This document shows, piece by piece, positions 28,095-36,362 of a DNA stretch of 59,738 bases. A program made the translations under genes and the position numbers. The notes under the pieces are model-generated. The model did not search any database and had not been told where the DNA came from. It saw nothing but the letters and a program-made list of their open reading frames with translations. Source of the stretch: Arsenicicoccus cauae. Lineage in GTDB: Bacteria; Actinomycetota; Actinomycetes; Actinomycetales; Dermatophilaceae. The stretch spans positions 1-59,738 of the forward strand of contig NZ_WLVL01000048.1 in NCBI RefSeq assembly GCF_009707125.1, read 5' to 3'. The stretch's first letter is position 1; each line of letters starts with the position of its first letter.

Positions 28095-28970
28095 AATCGT
28101 CGTGGGCGCCACGAGCGAGGCGCCCCCCACGCCGACGACGCCGTCGCGATCGCCGTGCGCGGCCTGGTCGTCCGGCGGGGACCCCGCGAGGTCCTGCACG
28201 GTATCGACCTGGTCGTCCCGACCGGGCAGGTCGTCGGGCTGCTCGGTCCGTCCGGTGGCGGCAAGTCCACCCTCATGCGCTCGATCGTCGGGGTGCAGGT
28301 CACCCACGGCGGCGAGGTCCTGGTGCTCGGCCGGCCCGCCGGGTCGCCGGAGCTGCGTCGCGAGGTCGGCTACACGACCCAGTCCCCGAGCGTCTACGAC
28401 GACCTGTCCGTGCAGGACAACGTCGCCTACATCGCCCGGCTCGTGCTCCCGCGCGGCGCGGACGTGGACGCCGAGGTGGCCCGGGTCCTGGACCTCGTGG
28501 ACCTCACCAGCCACGCCCGCGACCACGCCCGCAACCTGTCAGGCGGGCAGCGCGGCCGCGCCTCGCTGGCCTGCTCCCTCGTCGGCAGCCCCCGGCTGCT
28601 CGTCCTCGACGAGCCCACCGTCGGCCTGGACCCGGTGCTGCGCCGCAGCCTGTGGGACCTCTTCCACCGCCTCGCCGCCGACGGGACCACCCTGCTCGTG
28701 TCGAGCCACGTCATGGACGAGGCGGCGCGCTGCGACCGACTGGTCCTGGTGCGCGACGGCGGGATCCTCGCGGACTCGACCTATGCCGACCTGCTGCGCG
28801 ACACCGGCGCCACCGACGCCGAGCAGGCCTTCCTCGCCCTCATCGACCGGGTCGACGGTGCGGCCCCCGCGCCCGACGGCGCAATCGCTCACCCGGGGGA
28901 CCCGGGTGACCCGGGACCCGCCCCTACCCCGAGTGGCGGCGGCGACGGCATACGGCAGGAGACCTCATGA
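28086..28970 (+). CDS. ABC transporter ATP-binding protein
   Basis: A 294-residue ATPase of the DrrA-like ABC-2 exporter class. Walker A GPSGGGKST (54-62), Q-loop in TTQSPSVYDDLS, signature LSGGQRGRASLA, Walker B LLVLDEP, and the H-loop SSHVMDEA are intact. The C-terminal ~30 residues are Gly/Pro-rich (PGDPGDPGPAPTPSGGG). ATG 28086 (with ATG 28089 adjacent) is leaderless and lies inside an operator. The permease start overlaps the stop (ATGA). Exported substrate unknown; drugs or lipids are usual. Confidence 0.94.
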   Translation: MMKNRRGRHERGAPHADDAVAIAVRGLVVRRGPREVLHGIDLVVPTGQVVGLLGPSGGGKSTLMRSIVGVQVTHGGEVLVLGRPAGSPELRREVGYTTQSPSVYDDLSVQDNVAYIARLVLPRGADVDAEVARVLDLVDLTSHARDHARNLSGGQRGRASLACSLVGSPRLLVLDEPTVGLDPVLRRSLWDLFHRLAADGTTLLVSSHVMDEAARCDRLVLVRDGGILADSTYADLLRDTGATDAEQAFLALIDRVDGAAPAPDGAIAHPGDPGDPGPAPTPSGGGDGIRQETS

Positions 28971-29701
28971 ACCCCCGGCTCACCCTCGTGACCGCCCGCC
29001 GGATCCTCACGCAGATCCGCTCCGACCACCGCACCGTCGCCCTGCTGCTCGTGGTGCCGTGCGTCCTGCTGGGCCTGCTCGCCTGGGTGTATGACGGGAC
29101 CCCCGTCTTCGACCGGGTGGGTCCTGCTCTGCTCGGTGTCTTCCCCTTCGTGGTGATGTTCATCGTCACCAGCGTCACGACCCTGCGGGAGCGCTCGTCC
29201 GGCACTCTCGAGCGACTCTTCACCACGCCGCTCGGCAAGGGCGACCTGCTGGGCGGCTATGCCCTGGCGTTCGGGGTGTTCGCGTTGCTGCAGGCGCTGG
29301 TGGCGACCGCGTGGGCGGTCTGGGTGTGCGGGTTGGACGTGCAGGGGTCCCTCGGGCTGCTCGTGCTGGTCGCCGTGGTCGACGCGGTCCTCGGGTGCAC
29401 GCTGGGGCTGTTCGTGAGCGCGTTCGCGACCACGGAGTTCCAGGCCGTGCAGTTCATGCCGGCGCTGGTGCTGCCGCAGTTCCTGCTGTGCGGCCTGCTC
29501 ACGCCGCGCGACGCCATGCCGGGGGTGCTGAGCGCCCTCAGCGACGTGCTGCCCCTCAGCTATGCCGTCGACGCGATGACCGCCGTGTCCACGCGGTCCG
29601 ACGCCGCCGCCGACGTGTGGCGCGACGTCGCCGTGATGGCGGCCTTCGTGCTCGCGGCGATCGCGCTGGGCGCCGCGACGCTGCGTCGCCGGACGCCGTG
29701 A
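28967..29701 (+). CDS. ABC-2 type transporter permease
   Basis: Membrane partner of the preceding ATPase (244 aa), with six predicted hydrophobic segments; for example LLLVVPCVLLGLLAWVY, VFPFVVMFIVTSV and AVMAAFVLAAIALGAAT-like final helix. The ERSSGTLERLFTTPLGKGD loop after TM2 is the characteristic ABC-2 coupling region. Translationally coupled to the ATPase. Together with the TetR gene this forms a typical self-regulated efflux cassette. Confidence 0.92.
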   Translation: MNPRLTLVTARRILTQIRSDHRTVALLLVVPCVLLGLLAWVYDGTPVFDRVGPALLGVFPFVVMFIVTSVTTLRERSSGTLERLFTTPLGKGDLLGGYALAFGVFALLQALVATAWAVWVCGLDVQGSLGLLVLVAVVDAVLGCTLGLFVSAFATTEFQAVQFMPALVLPQFLLCGLLTPRDAMPGVLSALSDVLPLSYAVDAMTAVSTRSDAAADVWRDVAVMAAFVLAAIALGAATLRRRTP

Positions 29702-29706
29702 CGGTC

Positions 29707-29712
29707 TAGCCT
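29707..29712 (+). promoter_or_regulatory. -10 element TAGCCT upstream of proline dehydrogenase
   Basis: TAGCCT lies 36 nt before ATG 29749; GGAAGG (29736-29741) is the ribosome-binding site in the leader. Confidence 0.4.
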
Positions 29713-29748
29713 GGGCGGACCACCTGCTCCCGCGCGGAAGGCGCCACC

Positions 29749-30705
29749 ATGATCCTGGACCTGGGTGACGCCCTGCGCGCCTCCTCCCTGCGGCTCGCCC
29801 GCATCGGTCGCGTGCAGTCCGTGATCGAGGAGTCGCCCGGCACGCGCGACATCCTGGCCCGCTACATCGCGGGGGACACCACGCAGTCGGCGCTCGGTGC
29901 GGCCCGGGACCTCATGGAGACCGGCCGCGCGGTGACGGTCTCCTACCTCGGCCCGGACGCCGACTCGCGGGCCAGCAGCGACGCCACCGTCGAGGAGTAC
30001 CGACGGCTCGTCGCCGAGGCCGTCTCCCGCGGACTGGTCGGTGACCACTGCCTCGAGCTCAGCGTCCGCCCGGCCGCGTTCGGTCGTCTGGACCAGGCCA
30101 CCGGACGGTCCCTCGCGCTCGCCCAGCTGCAGCGCGTGTGCCGCACCGCCCACAACGCCGGCCTCGACGTCACCCTCGACATGGAGGGCTTCGAGACCGT
30201 GGAGCCGACCCTGCGGCTCCTGGAGGAGCTGCGCCAGGACTTCCCGCGGGTGGGGGTCGCCCTGCAGGCGGCGCTGCTGCGCACGGAGCAGGACTGTCGC
30301 GAGCTGGCGGCCGAGGGGGTCCGCGTCCGGCTCGTCAAGGGCGCCCACAAGCTCGACGAGCGGGGCTCCTTCGACGCGGTGGAGGACGTCGACCGGTCCT
30401 ACGTCCGCTGCCTGCGCATCCTGATGGAGGGCGTCGGCTACCCGATGGTCGCGACCCACGACCCGCGCATGACCTCCATCGCCGCCGCCCTCGCCCGGTC
30501 CTGCGGCAAGGGCCCCGAGGACTTCGAGTACCAGATGTACCTCGGCATCCGCCCCCTCGAGCAGACCGCCATCGCCGACCGCGGCGACCGCATGCGCGTC
30601 TACGTCGCCTACGGCCCCGCCTGGTACTCCTACCTCGTGCGGCGGGTGGCTGAGCGCCCCACCAACGTCACGTTCTTCGTGCGGTCCCTGCTGTCCCGCC
30701 GCTGA
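29749..30705 (+). CDS. proline dehydrogenase (monofunctional PRODH)
   Basis: FAD enzyme (318 aa) oxidising proline to pyrroline-5-carboxylate and passing electrons to the quinone pool at the membrane. The (beta/alpha)8 barrel carries VTVSYLGPDADS, DVTLDMEGFE, RVRLVKGAHK and the C-terminal active-site region YLGIRPLEQ...YVAYGPAWYSYLVRR (abbreviated) with the two substrate-binding arginines. Length is typical for actinobacterial single-domain PRODH, which works with a separate P5C dehydrogenase (none in the window). It lies just upstream of proC, which runs the reverse direction. Confidence 0.93.
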   Translation: MILDLGDALRASSLRLARIGRVQSVIEESPGTRDILARYIAGDTTQSALGAARDLMETGRAVTVSYLGPDADSRASSDATVEEYRRLVAEAVSRGLVGDHCLELSVRPAAFGRLDQATGRSLALAQLQRVCRTAHNAGLDVTLDMEGFETVEPTLRLLEELRQDFPRVGVALQAALLRTEQDCRELAAEGVRVRLVKGAHKLDERGSFDAVEDVDRSYVRCLRILMEGVGYPMVATHDPRMTSIAAALARSCGKGPEDFEYQMYLGIRPLEQTAIADRGDRMRVYVAYGPAWYSYLVRRVAERPTNVTFFVRSLLSRR

Positions 30706-30757
30706 CCTGCGCCGCTGCCCGCGCCAGAGCGGTGATGGGTCTGTCGGTGGGCTTCGG

Positions 30758-30763
30758 CATACT
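30758..30763 (+). promoter_or_regulatory. -10 element CATACT upstream of proC
   Basis: CATACT, part of a GGCATAC heptamer, lies about 47 nt before ATG 30811. AGGGAG (30801-30806) is the ribosome-binding site. No good -35 is seen. Confidence 0.35.
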
Positions 30764-30810
30764 GGCGGACGCACCGTCGCACCACCCGACCCACGCCCCG
30801 AGGGAGACCC

Positions 30811-31632
30811 ATGCCTGACCTCGCGTCCTGCACGATCGCGTTCTACGGCGTCGGCGCCATGGGATCGGCGATCCTCGCCGCCCTGGTCCGGGGCGGGCAC
30901 CCGGCCGACCAGGTCCTCGCCGTCGACACCAGCAGCGAGCGGCTCCGCGAGCTCGCCGAGGCGTATGCCGTGCGCACGACCTCCGACGTGGCCGAGGCCG
31001 CCGGCGCGGCCGACGTGCACGTGGTGGCGGTCAAGCCCGGGGACGTCCCGGCCCTGCTCGACGCCATGGCCGGCGGGCTGGGCGCGGGCGACCTCGTGGT
31101 CAGCGTCGCCGCCGGCGTCATGTCCGCGGCCATCGAGGAGCACCTGCCCGACGCCGTGGCCGTCGCGCGGGTCATGCCCAACACGCCCGCCCTCGTGGGG
31201 CAGGGCATGGCCGTGGTCAGCCCCGGCAGCCGCTGCGGAGACGAGGCCCTCGCCCTCGCACGGTCCGTGCTCGAGCCGTCGGGCGCCGTGCTGTCCCTGC
31301 CGGAGAAGCACCTGGACGCCGTGACCGGGGTCAGCGGCTCGGGGCCGGCCTACGCCTTCTACCTCGCCGAGGCGATGACGGAGGGGGGCGTCCTGATGGG
31401 CCTGCCCCGCGACGTCGCGACGACGCTGACCGTGCAGACCCTGCTCGGGGCTGCCACCATGCTGGCGGAGGGGGAGGACTCGGCGACGATCCTGCGTGAG
31501 CGGGTCAGCTCGCCGGGGGGCACGACCACGGCCGGCCTGGCCGTCCTCGACGAGCGCGCCACCCGGGCCGCCGTCGTGGCGGCGGTGCGGGCCGCGACCG
31601 AGCGCTCGGCCGAGCTGGGCCGAGCCCGCTGA
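30811..31632 (+). CDS. proC: pyrroline-5-carboxylate reductase
   Basis: Last step of proline synthesis: P5C plus NAD(P)H to proline (273 aa). The Rossmann motif FYGVGAMGSAIL opens the protein, VAVKPGDVPALLD lies in the nucleotide domain, and the family signature VSSPGGTTTAGLAVLDE near the C-terminus forms the substrate site. Orthologous by position to Rv0500, four genes upstream of the epimerase/PlsC pair. Confidence 0.97.
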   Translation: MPDLASCTIAFYGVGAMGSAILAALVRGGHPADQVLAVDTSSERLRELAEAYAVRTTSDVAEAAGAADVHVVAVKPGDVPALLDAMAGGLGAGDLVVSVAAGVMSAAIEEHLPDAVAVARVMPNTPALVGQGMAVVSPGSRCGDEALALARSVLEPSGAVLSLPEKHLDAVTGVSGSGPAYAFYLAEAMTEGGVLMGLPRDVATTLTVQTLLGAATMLAEGEDSATILRERVSSPGGTTTAGLAVLDERATRAAVVAAVRAATERSAELGRAR

Positions 31633-31660
31633 GGCCTCCGACCGGCCCGCGGCGCTGAGC

Positions 31661-31702
31661 CTGACCGGTCACTGACGGGCCCTGACCGGGGTGACTGACC
31701 GG
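31661..31702. repeat. clustered CTGACCGG repeats after proC
   Basis: CTGACCGG occurs at 31661, 31682 and 31695, and CTGACGGG at 31672. The cluster can also fold (GTCAC/GTGAC arms around GGGCCC). It fills the short gap between proC and the GNAT gene; it might act as a weak terminator. Confidence 0.4.
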
Positions 31703-31741
31703 TGTGGCAGGGGCCGACGACACCATGAAAGGATGCGGGAC

Positions 31742-32293
31742 ATGACCGAGCTGACCGTGCGCGTGCTGACCGATGACGACTGGGAGCTCTACCGGACCAT
31801 CCGGCTCGCGGCCCTCAAGGAGTCTCCGGATGCCTTCGCGGCCACCTACGACGAGGAGCGCGACTTCTCCGACGACCTGTGGCACGAGCGCATGGCGCGG
31901 GCCACGCGCCTCGTCGCCGAGGGCGCCGACGGGCCCCTGGCCGTGGCCAGCGTGCGGGCCCAGGCCCCGCGCGACGGCACCGACGACGCCATGGCCGAGC
32001 TGTTCGGCATCTGGGTCCGGCCGGAGCACCGCGGCCAGCACGTGGCCGTGGAGCTGGTGCGCGCCGCCTCGGGCATCGCGCGCTCGATGGACTGCCGTCA
32101 CCTGTCCTACTGGGTGGGCACCGACAACGGCCCGGCGGTGGCGTTCGCCAGCTCCTACGGGTTCCGGGTGACCGACACGCGTCGTCCCATGGTGGCCCGC
32201 GGCCACCAGCCGACCGAGGAGGACGACGACGAGATGATGATGATCCTGCCGCTGGCGGACGATCCCGGCTCGGTGGCCAGCACCAGCGTCTGA
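31742..32293 (+). CDS. GNAT family N-acetyltransferase
   Basis: An acetyl-CoA-dependent acetyltransferase (183 aa). The fold reads LTVRVLTDDDWELYRTIRLAAL at the start (strand 1/helix 1; shown abbreviated), ELFGIWVRPEHRGQHVAVEL with the CoA-binding R-G-Q-H-V-A loop (Q-x-x-G-x-G variant), and AFASSYGFRVTDTR. An acidic stretch EEDDDEMMMI lies near the end. ATG 31742 has AAAGGA 8 nt upstream. Substrate not predictable. Confidence 0.88.
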   Translation: MTELTVRVLTDDDWELYRTIRLAALKESPDAFAATYDEERDFSDDLWHERMARATRLVAEGADGPLAVASVRAQAPRDGTDDAMAELFGIWVRPEHRGQHVAVELVRAASGIARSMDCRHLSYWVGTDNGPAVAFASSYGFRVTDTRRPMVARGHQPTEEDDDEMMMILPLADDPGSVASTSV

Positions 32294-32335
32294 CCGGCTA
32301 GCGAGCCTCGTGGTGCCGGACGAGCCCGGCACGGG

Positions 32336-32341
32336 TACGGT
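32336..32341 (+). promoter_or_regulatory. -10 element TACGGT, leaderless acuC promoter
   Basis: TACGGT ends 7 nt before ATG 32349, which argues for that start and against the in-frame GTG at 32310. Confidence 0.55.
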
Positions 32342-32348
32342 CGGCTCC

Positions 32349-33545
32349 ATGTCGATGCCGACGAGGGTGGTCTGGGACGAGGTCTTCACGCGCTACGACT
32401 TCGGGCCCGACCACCCGATGAGCCCCGTCCGCCTGGACCTGACCGCGCGCCTCTGTCGCGAGCTGGGGCTGTTCGACCACGACGACGTCGAGCTCGTGTC
32501 CCCGCCGGTCGCCACCGACGACGAGCTCGCGTGGATCCACGACCGTCGTTACATCGAGGCCGTGCGCGCGGCCGGGGAGGACCCGGCCCGGGCCGACCAG
32601 GCCTTCGGCATCGGCACCGAGGACGATCCCGCCTTCGTCGGCATGCACGAGGCCAGCGCTCGGATCGCCGGCGGCACCCTCGCGGTCGCTCGCGACGTGT
32701 GGGAGGGGCGGGCGCTGCACGGCGTCAACTTCTGCGGCGGCATGCACCACGCGATGCCCGACCGCGCGGCCGGGTTCTGCATCTACAACGACGCGGCCGT
32801 GGCGATCCACTGGCTCCTCGAGCACGGGGCGCAGCGGGTGGCCTACGTCGACATCGACGTCCACCACGGCGACGGCGTCGAGCGCTGCTTCTGGGACGAC
32901 CCGCGCGTGATGACGCTGTCCGTGCACGAGACGGGCCGGGTCCTGTTCCCCGGCACCGGCTTCCCCCGCGACCTGGGCGGCCCGTCGGCGGACGGCACCG
33001 CGATCAACGTCGCGCTCCCGCCCGGCACCGGGGACGCCGCCTGGCTGCGGGCCGTCAACGCCACGGTCAACCCGCTGGTGGGCGCCTTCGCCCCCGACGT
33101 GCTCGTCACCCAGCAGGGGTGCGATTCGCACTACCAGGACCCGCTCGCGCACCTCGCCATCTCGGTCGACGCCCAGCGCCAGGCCTTCGAGGGGCTCCAC
33201 CGGCTGGCCCACGAGGTGAGCGGCGGGCGCTGGATCGCTCTGGGCGGCGGGGGCTACGAGGTCGTCGACGTCGTCCCCCGCGCCTGGACCCACCTGACGG
33301 GCATCGCCACGCACCACCCCATCCGCCTCGATGCTGCGGTCCCGCAGGCCTGGCGTGACCACGTGCAGGCCCGGCACGGCCGCCCCGGGCCCGAGTCGAT
33401 GAGCGACGGCGTGGCCGAGGGCGGCATCGTCTGGTGGCGAGGGTGGGAGTCCGGCTACGACCCCGAGGACCCGGTCGACCGCGCGGTGATGGCCACGCGG
33501 GAGGCGGCCTTCCCCCTCCACGGGCTGGACGTCTGGTTCGACTAG
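32349..33545 (+). CDS. acuC: acetoin utilization protein AcuC (histone-deacetylase fold)
   Basis: Class I HDAC-like protein (398 aa) that probably removes acetyl groups from proteins such as acetyl-CoA synthetase. Zinc-site residues lie in YVDIDVHHGDGVE and in the later QQGCDSH region; the active-site His pair is GGMHHAMPD; the Gly-rich loop is ALGGGGYEVVDVV. The start was moved to ATG 32349 (leaderless promoter). The gene neighbours a GNAT gene upstream, but coupling is only by position. Confidence 0.92.
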   Translation: MSMPTRVVWDEVFTRYDFGPDHPMSPVRLDLTARLCRELGLFDHDDVELVSPPVATDDELAWIHDRRYIEAVRAAGEDPARADQAFGIGTEDDPAFVGMHEASARIAGGTLAVARDVWEGRALHGVNFCGGMHHAMPDRAAGFCIYNDAAVAIHWLLEHGAQRVAYVDIDVHHGDGVERCFWDDPRVMTLSVHETGRVLFPGTGFPRDLGGPSADGTAINVALPPGTGDAAWLRAVNATVNPLVGAFAPDVLVTQQGCDSHYQDPLAHLAISVDAQRQAFEGLHRLAHEVSGGRWIALGGGGYEVVDVVPRAWTHLTGIATHHPIRLDAAVPQAWRDHVQARHGRPGPESMSDGVAEGGIVWWRGWESGYDPEDPVDRAVMATREAAFPLHGLDVWFD

Positions 33546-33645
33546 ATGTCACGACCTCACCGTCGATTGGACGTCTCACGGCGTGTCGACTGGACAGCAC
33601 GGGTGAATCTCGTGCCAGAACGCTTACGGGTGGTGACGGTGTGCC

Positions 33646-33651
33646 TAGAGT
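33646..33651 (+). promoter_or_regulatory. -10 element TAGAGT upstream of the HTH gene
   Basis: TAGAGT lies 74 nt before ATG 33726 in the 180-bp gap after acuC. A possible -35 (CTTACG, 33623-33628) is 17 nt upstream. Confidence 0.4.
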
Positions 33652-33725
33652 GCCAACCAGCACGCGCGTGAAGACTCGACGGGGAAGCCGACGACACCTC
33701 GTGCCCGGAGAGTGAGCCATCCCCT

Positions 33726-33926
33726 ATGTCGTCCCAACGTCCTTTCGACGGTGTCCGCTTCTGCACGGTCGCCGAGGTCGCGGCCCGCATGCGGGTCAGC
33801 AAGATGACCGTCTACCGCCTCGTCCACAACGGTGAGCTGCCAGCCGTCCGGGTGGGACGGTCCTTCCGCGTCCCGGAGCACGTCGTCGAGGAGTACCTCT
33901 CGCGCGCCTACACCGAGACGGCCTGA
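33726..33926 (+). CDS. small HTH DNA-binding protein (excisionase/MerR-like fold)
   Basis: A 66-residue protein that is almost only a winged helix: TVAEVAARMRVSKMTVYRLV (about residues 14-33), then NGELPAVRVGRSFRVPEHVV. Annotated as excisionase family by similarity, but its constant position between proC and bS22 in actinobacteria (Rv0500A) shows that it is a chromosomal regulator, not a phage protein. Target unknown. Confidence 0.88.
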   Translation: MSSQRPFDGVRFCTVAEVAARMRVSKMTVYRLVHNGELPAVRVGRSFRVPEHVVEEYLSRAYTETA

Positions 33927-33983
33927 GGCCGGCGCGAGCGGCATACGGCCGCCGTCGATTGGGTGACGAGTGCCCCGGGGCGC

Positions 33984-33989
33984 TAGGCT
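33984..33989 (+). promoter_or_regulatory. -10 element TAGGCT, promoter of bS22
   Basis: TAGGCT with a possible TTGGGT (33959-33964) 19 nt upstream. It leaves a leader of about 100 nt before ATG 34098, unusually long for this window. Confidence 0.4.
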
Positions 33990-34097
33990 TGCACGGATTC
34001 CCTCGTCGGCGGTGAGCGCTCACGCGCACGTGACCACGTCGTGCACCGGCACGAGGCTCACGACCGACACGCAGATCAGCTCGACGAAGGACACGCT

Positions 34098-34196
34098 ATG
34101 GGTTCCGTGATCAAGAAGCGCCGCAAGCGCATGGCCAAGAAGAAGCACCGCAAGCTGCTTCGCAAGACGCGCCACCAGCGTCGCAACAAGAAGTGA
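34098..34196 (+). CDS. 30S ribosomal protein bS22 (AURKAIP1/COX24-domain protein)
   Basis: A 32-residue, extremely basic protein (MGSVIKKRRKRMAKKKHRKL start; RRNKK end). It matches the small actinobacterial ribosomal protein bS22 identified in mycobacterial 30S structures, here with one residue fewer. GAAGGA lies 7 nt before the ATG. A strong hairpin follows directly. Its position after the HTH gene and before the epimerase is the Rv0500B position. Confidence 0.92.
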   Translation: MGSVIKKRRKRMAKKKHRKLLRKTRHQRRNKK

Positions 34197-34201
34197 CCAG
34201 C

Positions 34202-34231
34202 AGAGCCCCTCGACCACGGTCGGGGGGCTCT
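34202..34231 (+). terminator. hairpin terminator after bS22
   Basis: AGAGCCCCTCGACC (34202-34215) pairs with GGTCGGGGGGCTCT (34218-34231) with one G-T-type mismatch and a 2-nt turn. It starts 5 nt after the stop codon. No U-tract. Confidence 0.65.
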
Positions 34232-34267
34232 GGTCGTCCCCGGGCGCCGAGGTCGTCGCCGCTGGCC

Positions 34268-34273
34268 TAGGCT
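34268..34273 (+). promoter_or_regulatory. -10 element TAGGCT upstream of the epimerase
   Basis: TAGGCT lies 47 nt before GTG 34321, which has AAGGAGG (34308-34314) as ribosome-binding site. Confidence 0.45.
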
Positions 34274-34320
34274 CGAGGCAGGTTCCCCGCCAGTAGCCAT
34301 GCGTCAGCAAGGAGGTCGCC

Positions 34321-35388
34321 GTGCCCGACGTGGTGCTCGTCACCGGCGTCTCCCGCCTGCTGGGTGGGCTCGCCGCGACCGCGCTCGCGGCCCGCGACGA
34401 CGTCGGTCGGGTCGTCGGCATCGACGTGGTCCCGCCGCGACGCCCGCTGGTCGGCGTCGAGTTCGTGCGGGTCGACCTGCGCAACCCGGTGATCACCCGG
34501 CTCGTCGAGCAGTACTCCGTGGACACCGTCGTCCACATGGGCGTCCTCGCGACCCCAACCGCCGCCGGCGGTCGGGCGTCGCAGAAGGAGATCAACGTCA
34601 TCGGGACGATGCAGCTGCTCGCGGCCTGCCAGAAGGCCACCTCGCTGCGGCGGCTCGTGGTGAAGTCGACGGCAGCGGTGTATGGCGCCTCCCCGCACGA
34701 CCCCGCGGTGTTCACCGAGTCGGCGGCGCTGGGGGTGCGCACCGCCAACGGGTTCGGACGCGACTCCTCCGAGGTGGAGTCCTACGTCGCCGGGTTCGCG
34801 CGGCGCCGTCCCGACGTCGAGGTGTCCGTCCTGAGGTTCGCCAACGTCATCGGGCCCAGCATCGCCACCGCGCTCTCGGACTTCTTCAGCCTCCCGGTCG
34901 TGCCCATCCCCGCGGGGTTCGACGGGCGCCTCCAGTTCGTCCACGAGGACGACTGCGTGCGAGCGACGGTGCTCGCGTCGACCGCCTCCGCGGATCGGGT
35001 CACCGGCGTCACCAACGTGGCCGGCGACGGGGTGCTCACCGTGGTCCAGTGCGCCCGGATGATGCGCCGCCCGATCGTCCAGGCGCCGCTCCAGACCGAG
35101 GGTCTGCTGCGGCGAGGCTACCGCTGGTCCCGGATGGCGACCTTCCCCGAGGGACAGTTCCGTCAGCTGGCCTACGGCCGCGTCGTCGACACCACCCGTA
35201 TGCGGGAGCGACTCGGTTTCGAGCCGACGCGCACGACCCGCGAGGCCTTCGCATCCTTCGCCGAGACGGCGAGCCTCACCGTGCCGGGCGTCGATCTCGC
35301 CCGCACCGGCCTCGGCCACGCGCAGGTCGTGCTCGCGACCATGGGTTGGCTGCCCGACCCGTCCTCGACCCCCGGAGCCCGCTCGTGA
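34321..35388 (+). CDS. NAD-dependent epimerase/dehydratase-like protein (GalE2-type)
   Basis: An extended-SDR protein (355 aa) with a loose nucleotide loop (VTGVSRLLGGLAAT) and KSTAAVYG in the active-site strand. The catalytic Tyr-x3-Lys pair is missing: the matching place reads GFGRDSSEVE, with Phe and Ser. This also holds, as I recall, for Rv0501, so it is a family feature rather than decay, and normal sugar epimerase chemistry is doubtful. The gene is followed by PlsC with a GTGA overlap, so a role in lipid or envelope metabolism is likely. Confidence 0.85.
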   Translation: MPDVVLVTGVSRLLGGLAATALAARDDVGRVVGIDVVPPRRPLVGVEFVRVDLRNPVITRLVEQYSVDTVVHMGVLATPTAAGGRASQKEINVIGTMQLLAACQKATSLRRLVVKSTAAVYGASPHDPAVFTESAALGVRTANGFGRDSSEVESYVAGFARRRPDVEVSVLRFANVIGPSIATALSDFFSLPVVPIPAGFDGRLQFVHEDDCVRATVLASTASADRVTGVTNVAGDGVLTVVQCARMMRRPIVQAPLQTEGLLRRGYRWSRMATFPEGQFRQLAYGRVVDTTRMRERLGFEPTRTTREAFASFAETASLTVPGVDLARTGLGHAQVVLATMGWLPDPSSTPGARS

Positions 35389-36359
35389 CCGACGATCCTC
35401 GCCACGGACAGCCGGCCGACCCGACGCGAGCCGTGCCCCCTCTCGACGTGGAGGCGGTCGTCGATGCGCTGGTGCAGGTCCTGCGCAGCGGCGCCTCCCT
35501 CGCCAAGATCCCGCCGGACGAGGCGGAGCGACAGATCGCCGAGCTGCTCGCGTTCGTCCGCCGCCGGCTGACGGCGGACTACGACGTCGACCCGTTCGGC
35601 TTCGACGAGGACTTCACGCTGCACGCCTACCTGCCGATCCTGCGCCCCCTCTACCGCTCGTGGTTCCGGGTCGAGGTGCGAGGCGCCGAGCACGTCCCCG
35701 CCGAGGGGGGCGCCCTCGTCGTGGCCAACCACTCGGGCACCATCGCCCTCGATGCGCTCATGACCCAGGTGGCCCTGTATGACGACCACCCGGCCCACCG
35801 GCACCTGCGGATGCTCGGTGCCGACCTCGTCTTCGCGACGCCCGTCGTCGGTGACCTGGCCCGCAAGTCCGGCTGCACCCTGGCGACGAGCGAGGACGCC
35901 GAGCGTCTGCTCCGGGCCGGCGAGCTGGTCGGGGTGTGGCCCGAGGGGTTCAAGGGCGTGGGCAAGCCCTTCAGCGAGCGCTACAAGCTGCAGCGGTTCG
36001 GTCGTGGGGGCTTCGTCGCCGCTGCCCTGCGGGCCGGGGTGCCGATCGTGCCCTGCTCGATCGTCGGCGCCGAGGAGACCTACCCCATGCTGGGCAACGC
36101 CGCGAGCCTGGCCAAGCTCCTCGGGATGCCCTACTTCCCCCTCACGCCGACCTTTCCCTGGCTGGGCCTGCTGGGGATGGTGCCGCTGCCCAGCAAGTGG
36201 ATCATCGAGTTCGGCGAGCCGGTGCGGACCGACGAGCTGGGTGCCGGCGCGGGGGAGGACCCCATGACGGTGTTCGCGCTCACCGACGAGATCCGCCAGA
36301 CGATCCAGGAGAGCCTCTACCGCATCCTGGCGACCCGCGACTCCGCCTTCTTCGGCTGA
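35385..36359 (+). CDS. PlsC-like lysophospholipid acyltransferase (Rv0502-type)
   Basis: A 324-residue membrane-associated acyltransferase. The catalytic His is in VVANHSGTIALDAL, and a second motif is VGVWPEGFKGVGKPFSERY, corresponding to the FPEGTRS block. A later PIVPCSIVGAEETYP matches the fourth block. About 85 residues precede the domain (ALVQVLRSGASLAKIPPDEA). Translationally coupled to the epimerase gene. The downstream gap to the convergent RsbN-like gene is filled by the 50-bp repeat array. Confidence 0.9.
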   Translation: MTDDPRHGQPADPTRAVPPLDVEAVVDALVQVLRSGASLAKIPPDEAERQIAELLAFVRRRLTADYDVDPFGFDEDFTLHAYLPILRPLYRSWFRVEVRGAEHVPAEGGALVVANHSGTIALDALMTQVALYDDHPAHRHLRMLGADLVFATPVVGDLARKSGCTLATSEDAERLLRAGELVGVWPEGFKGVGKPFSERYKLQRFGRGGFVAAALRAGVPIVPCSIVGAEETYPMLGNAASLAKLLGMPYFPLTPTFPWLGLLGMVPLPSKWIIEFGEPVRTDELGAGAGEDPMTVFALTDEIRQTIQESLYRILATRDSAFFG

Positions 36360-36362
36360 CCC

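Noticed and set aside
33726-33926. Phage or integrative-element excisionase
   Set aside because: Despite the excisionase-like fold, its synteny with proC and bS22 is conserved and no integrase or attachment site is near.
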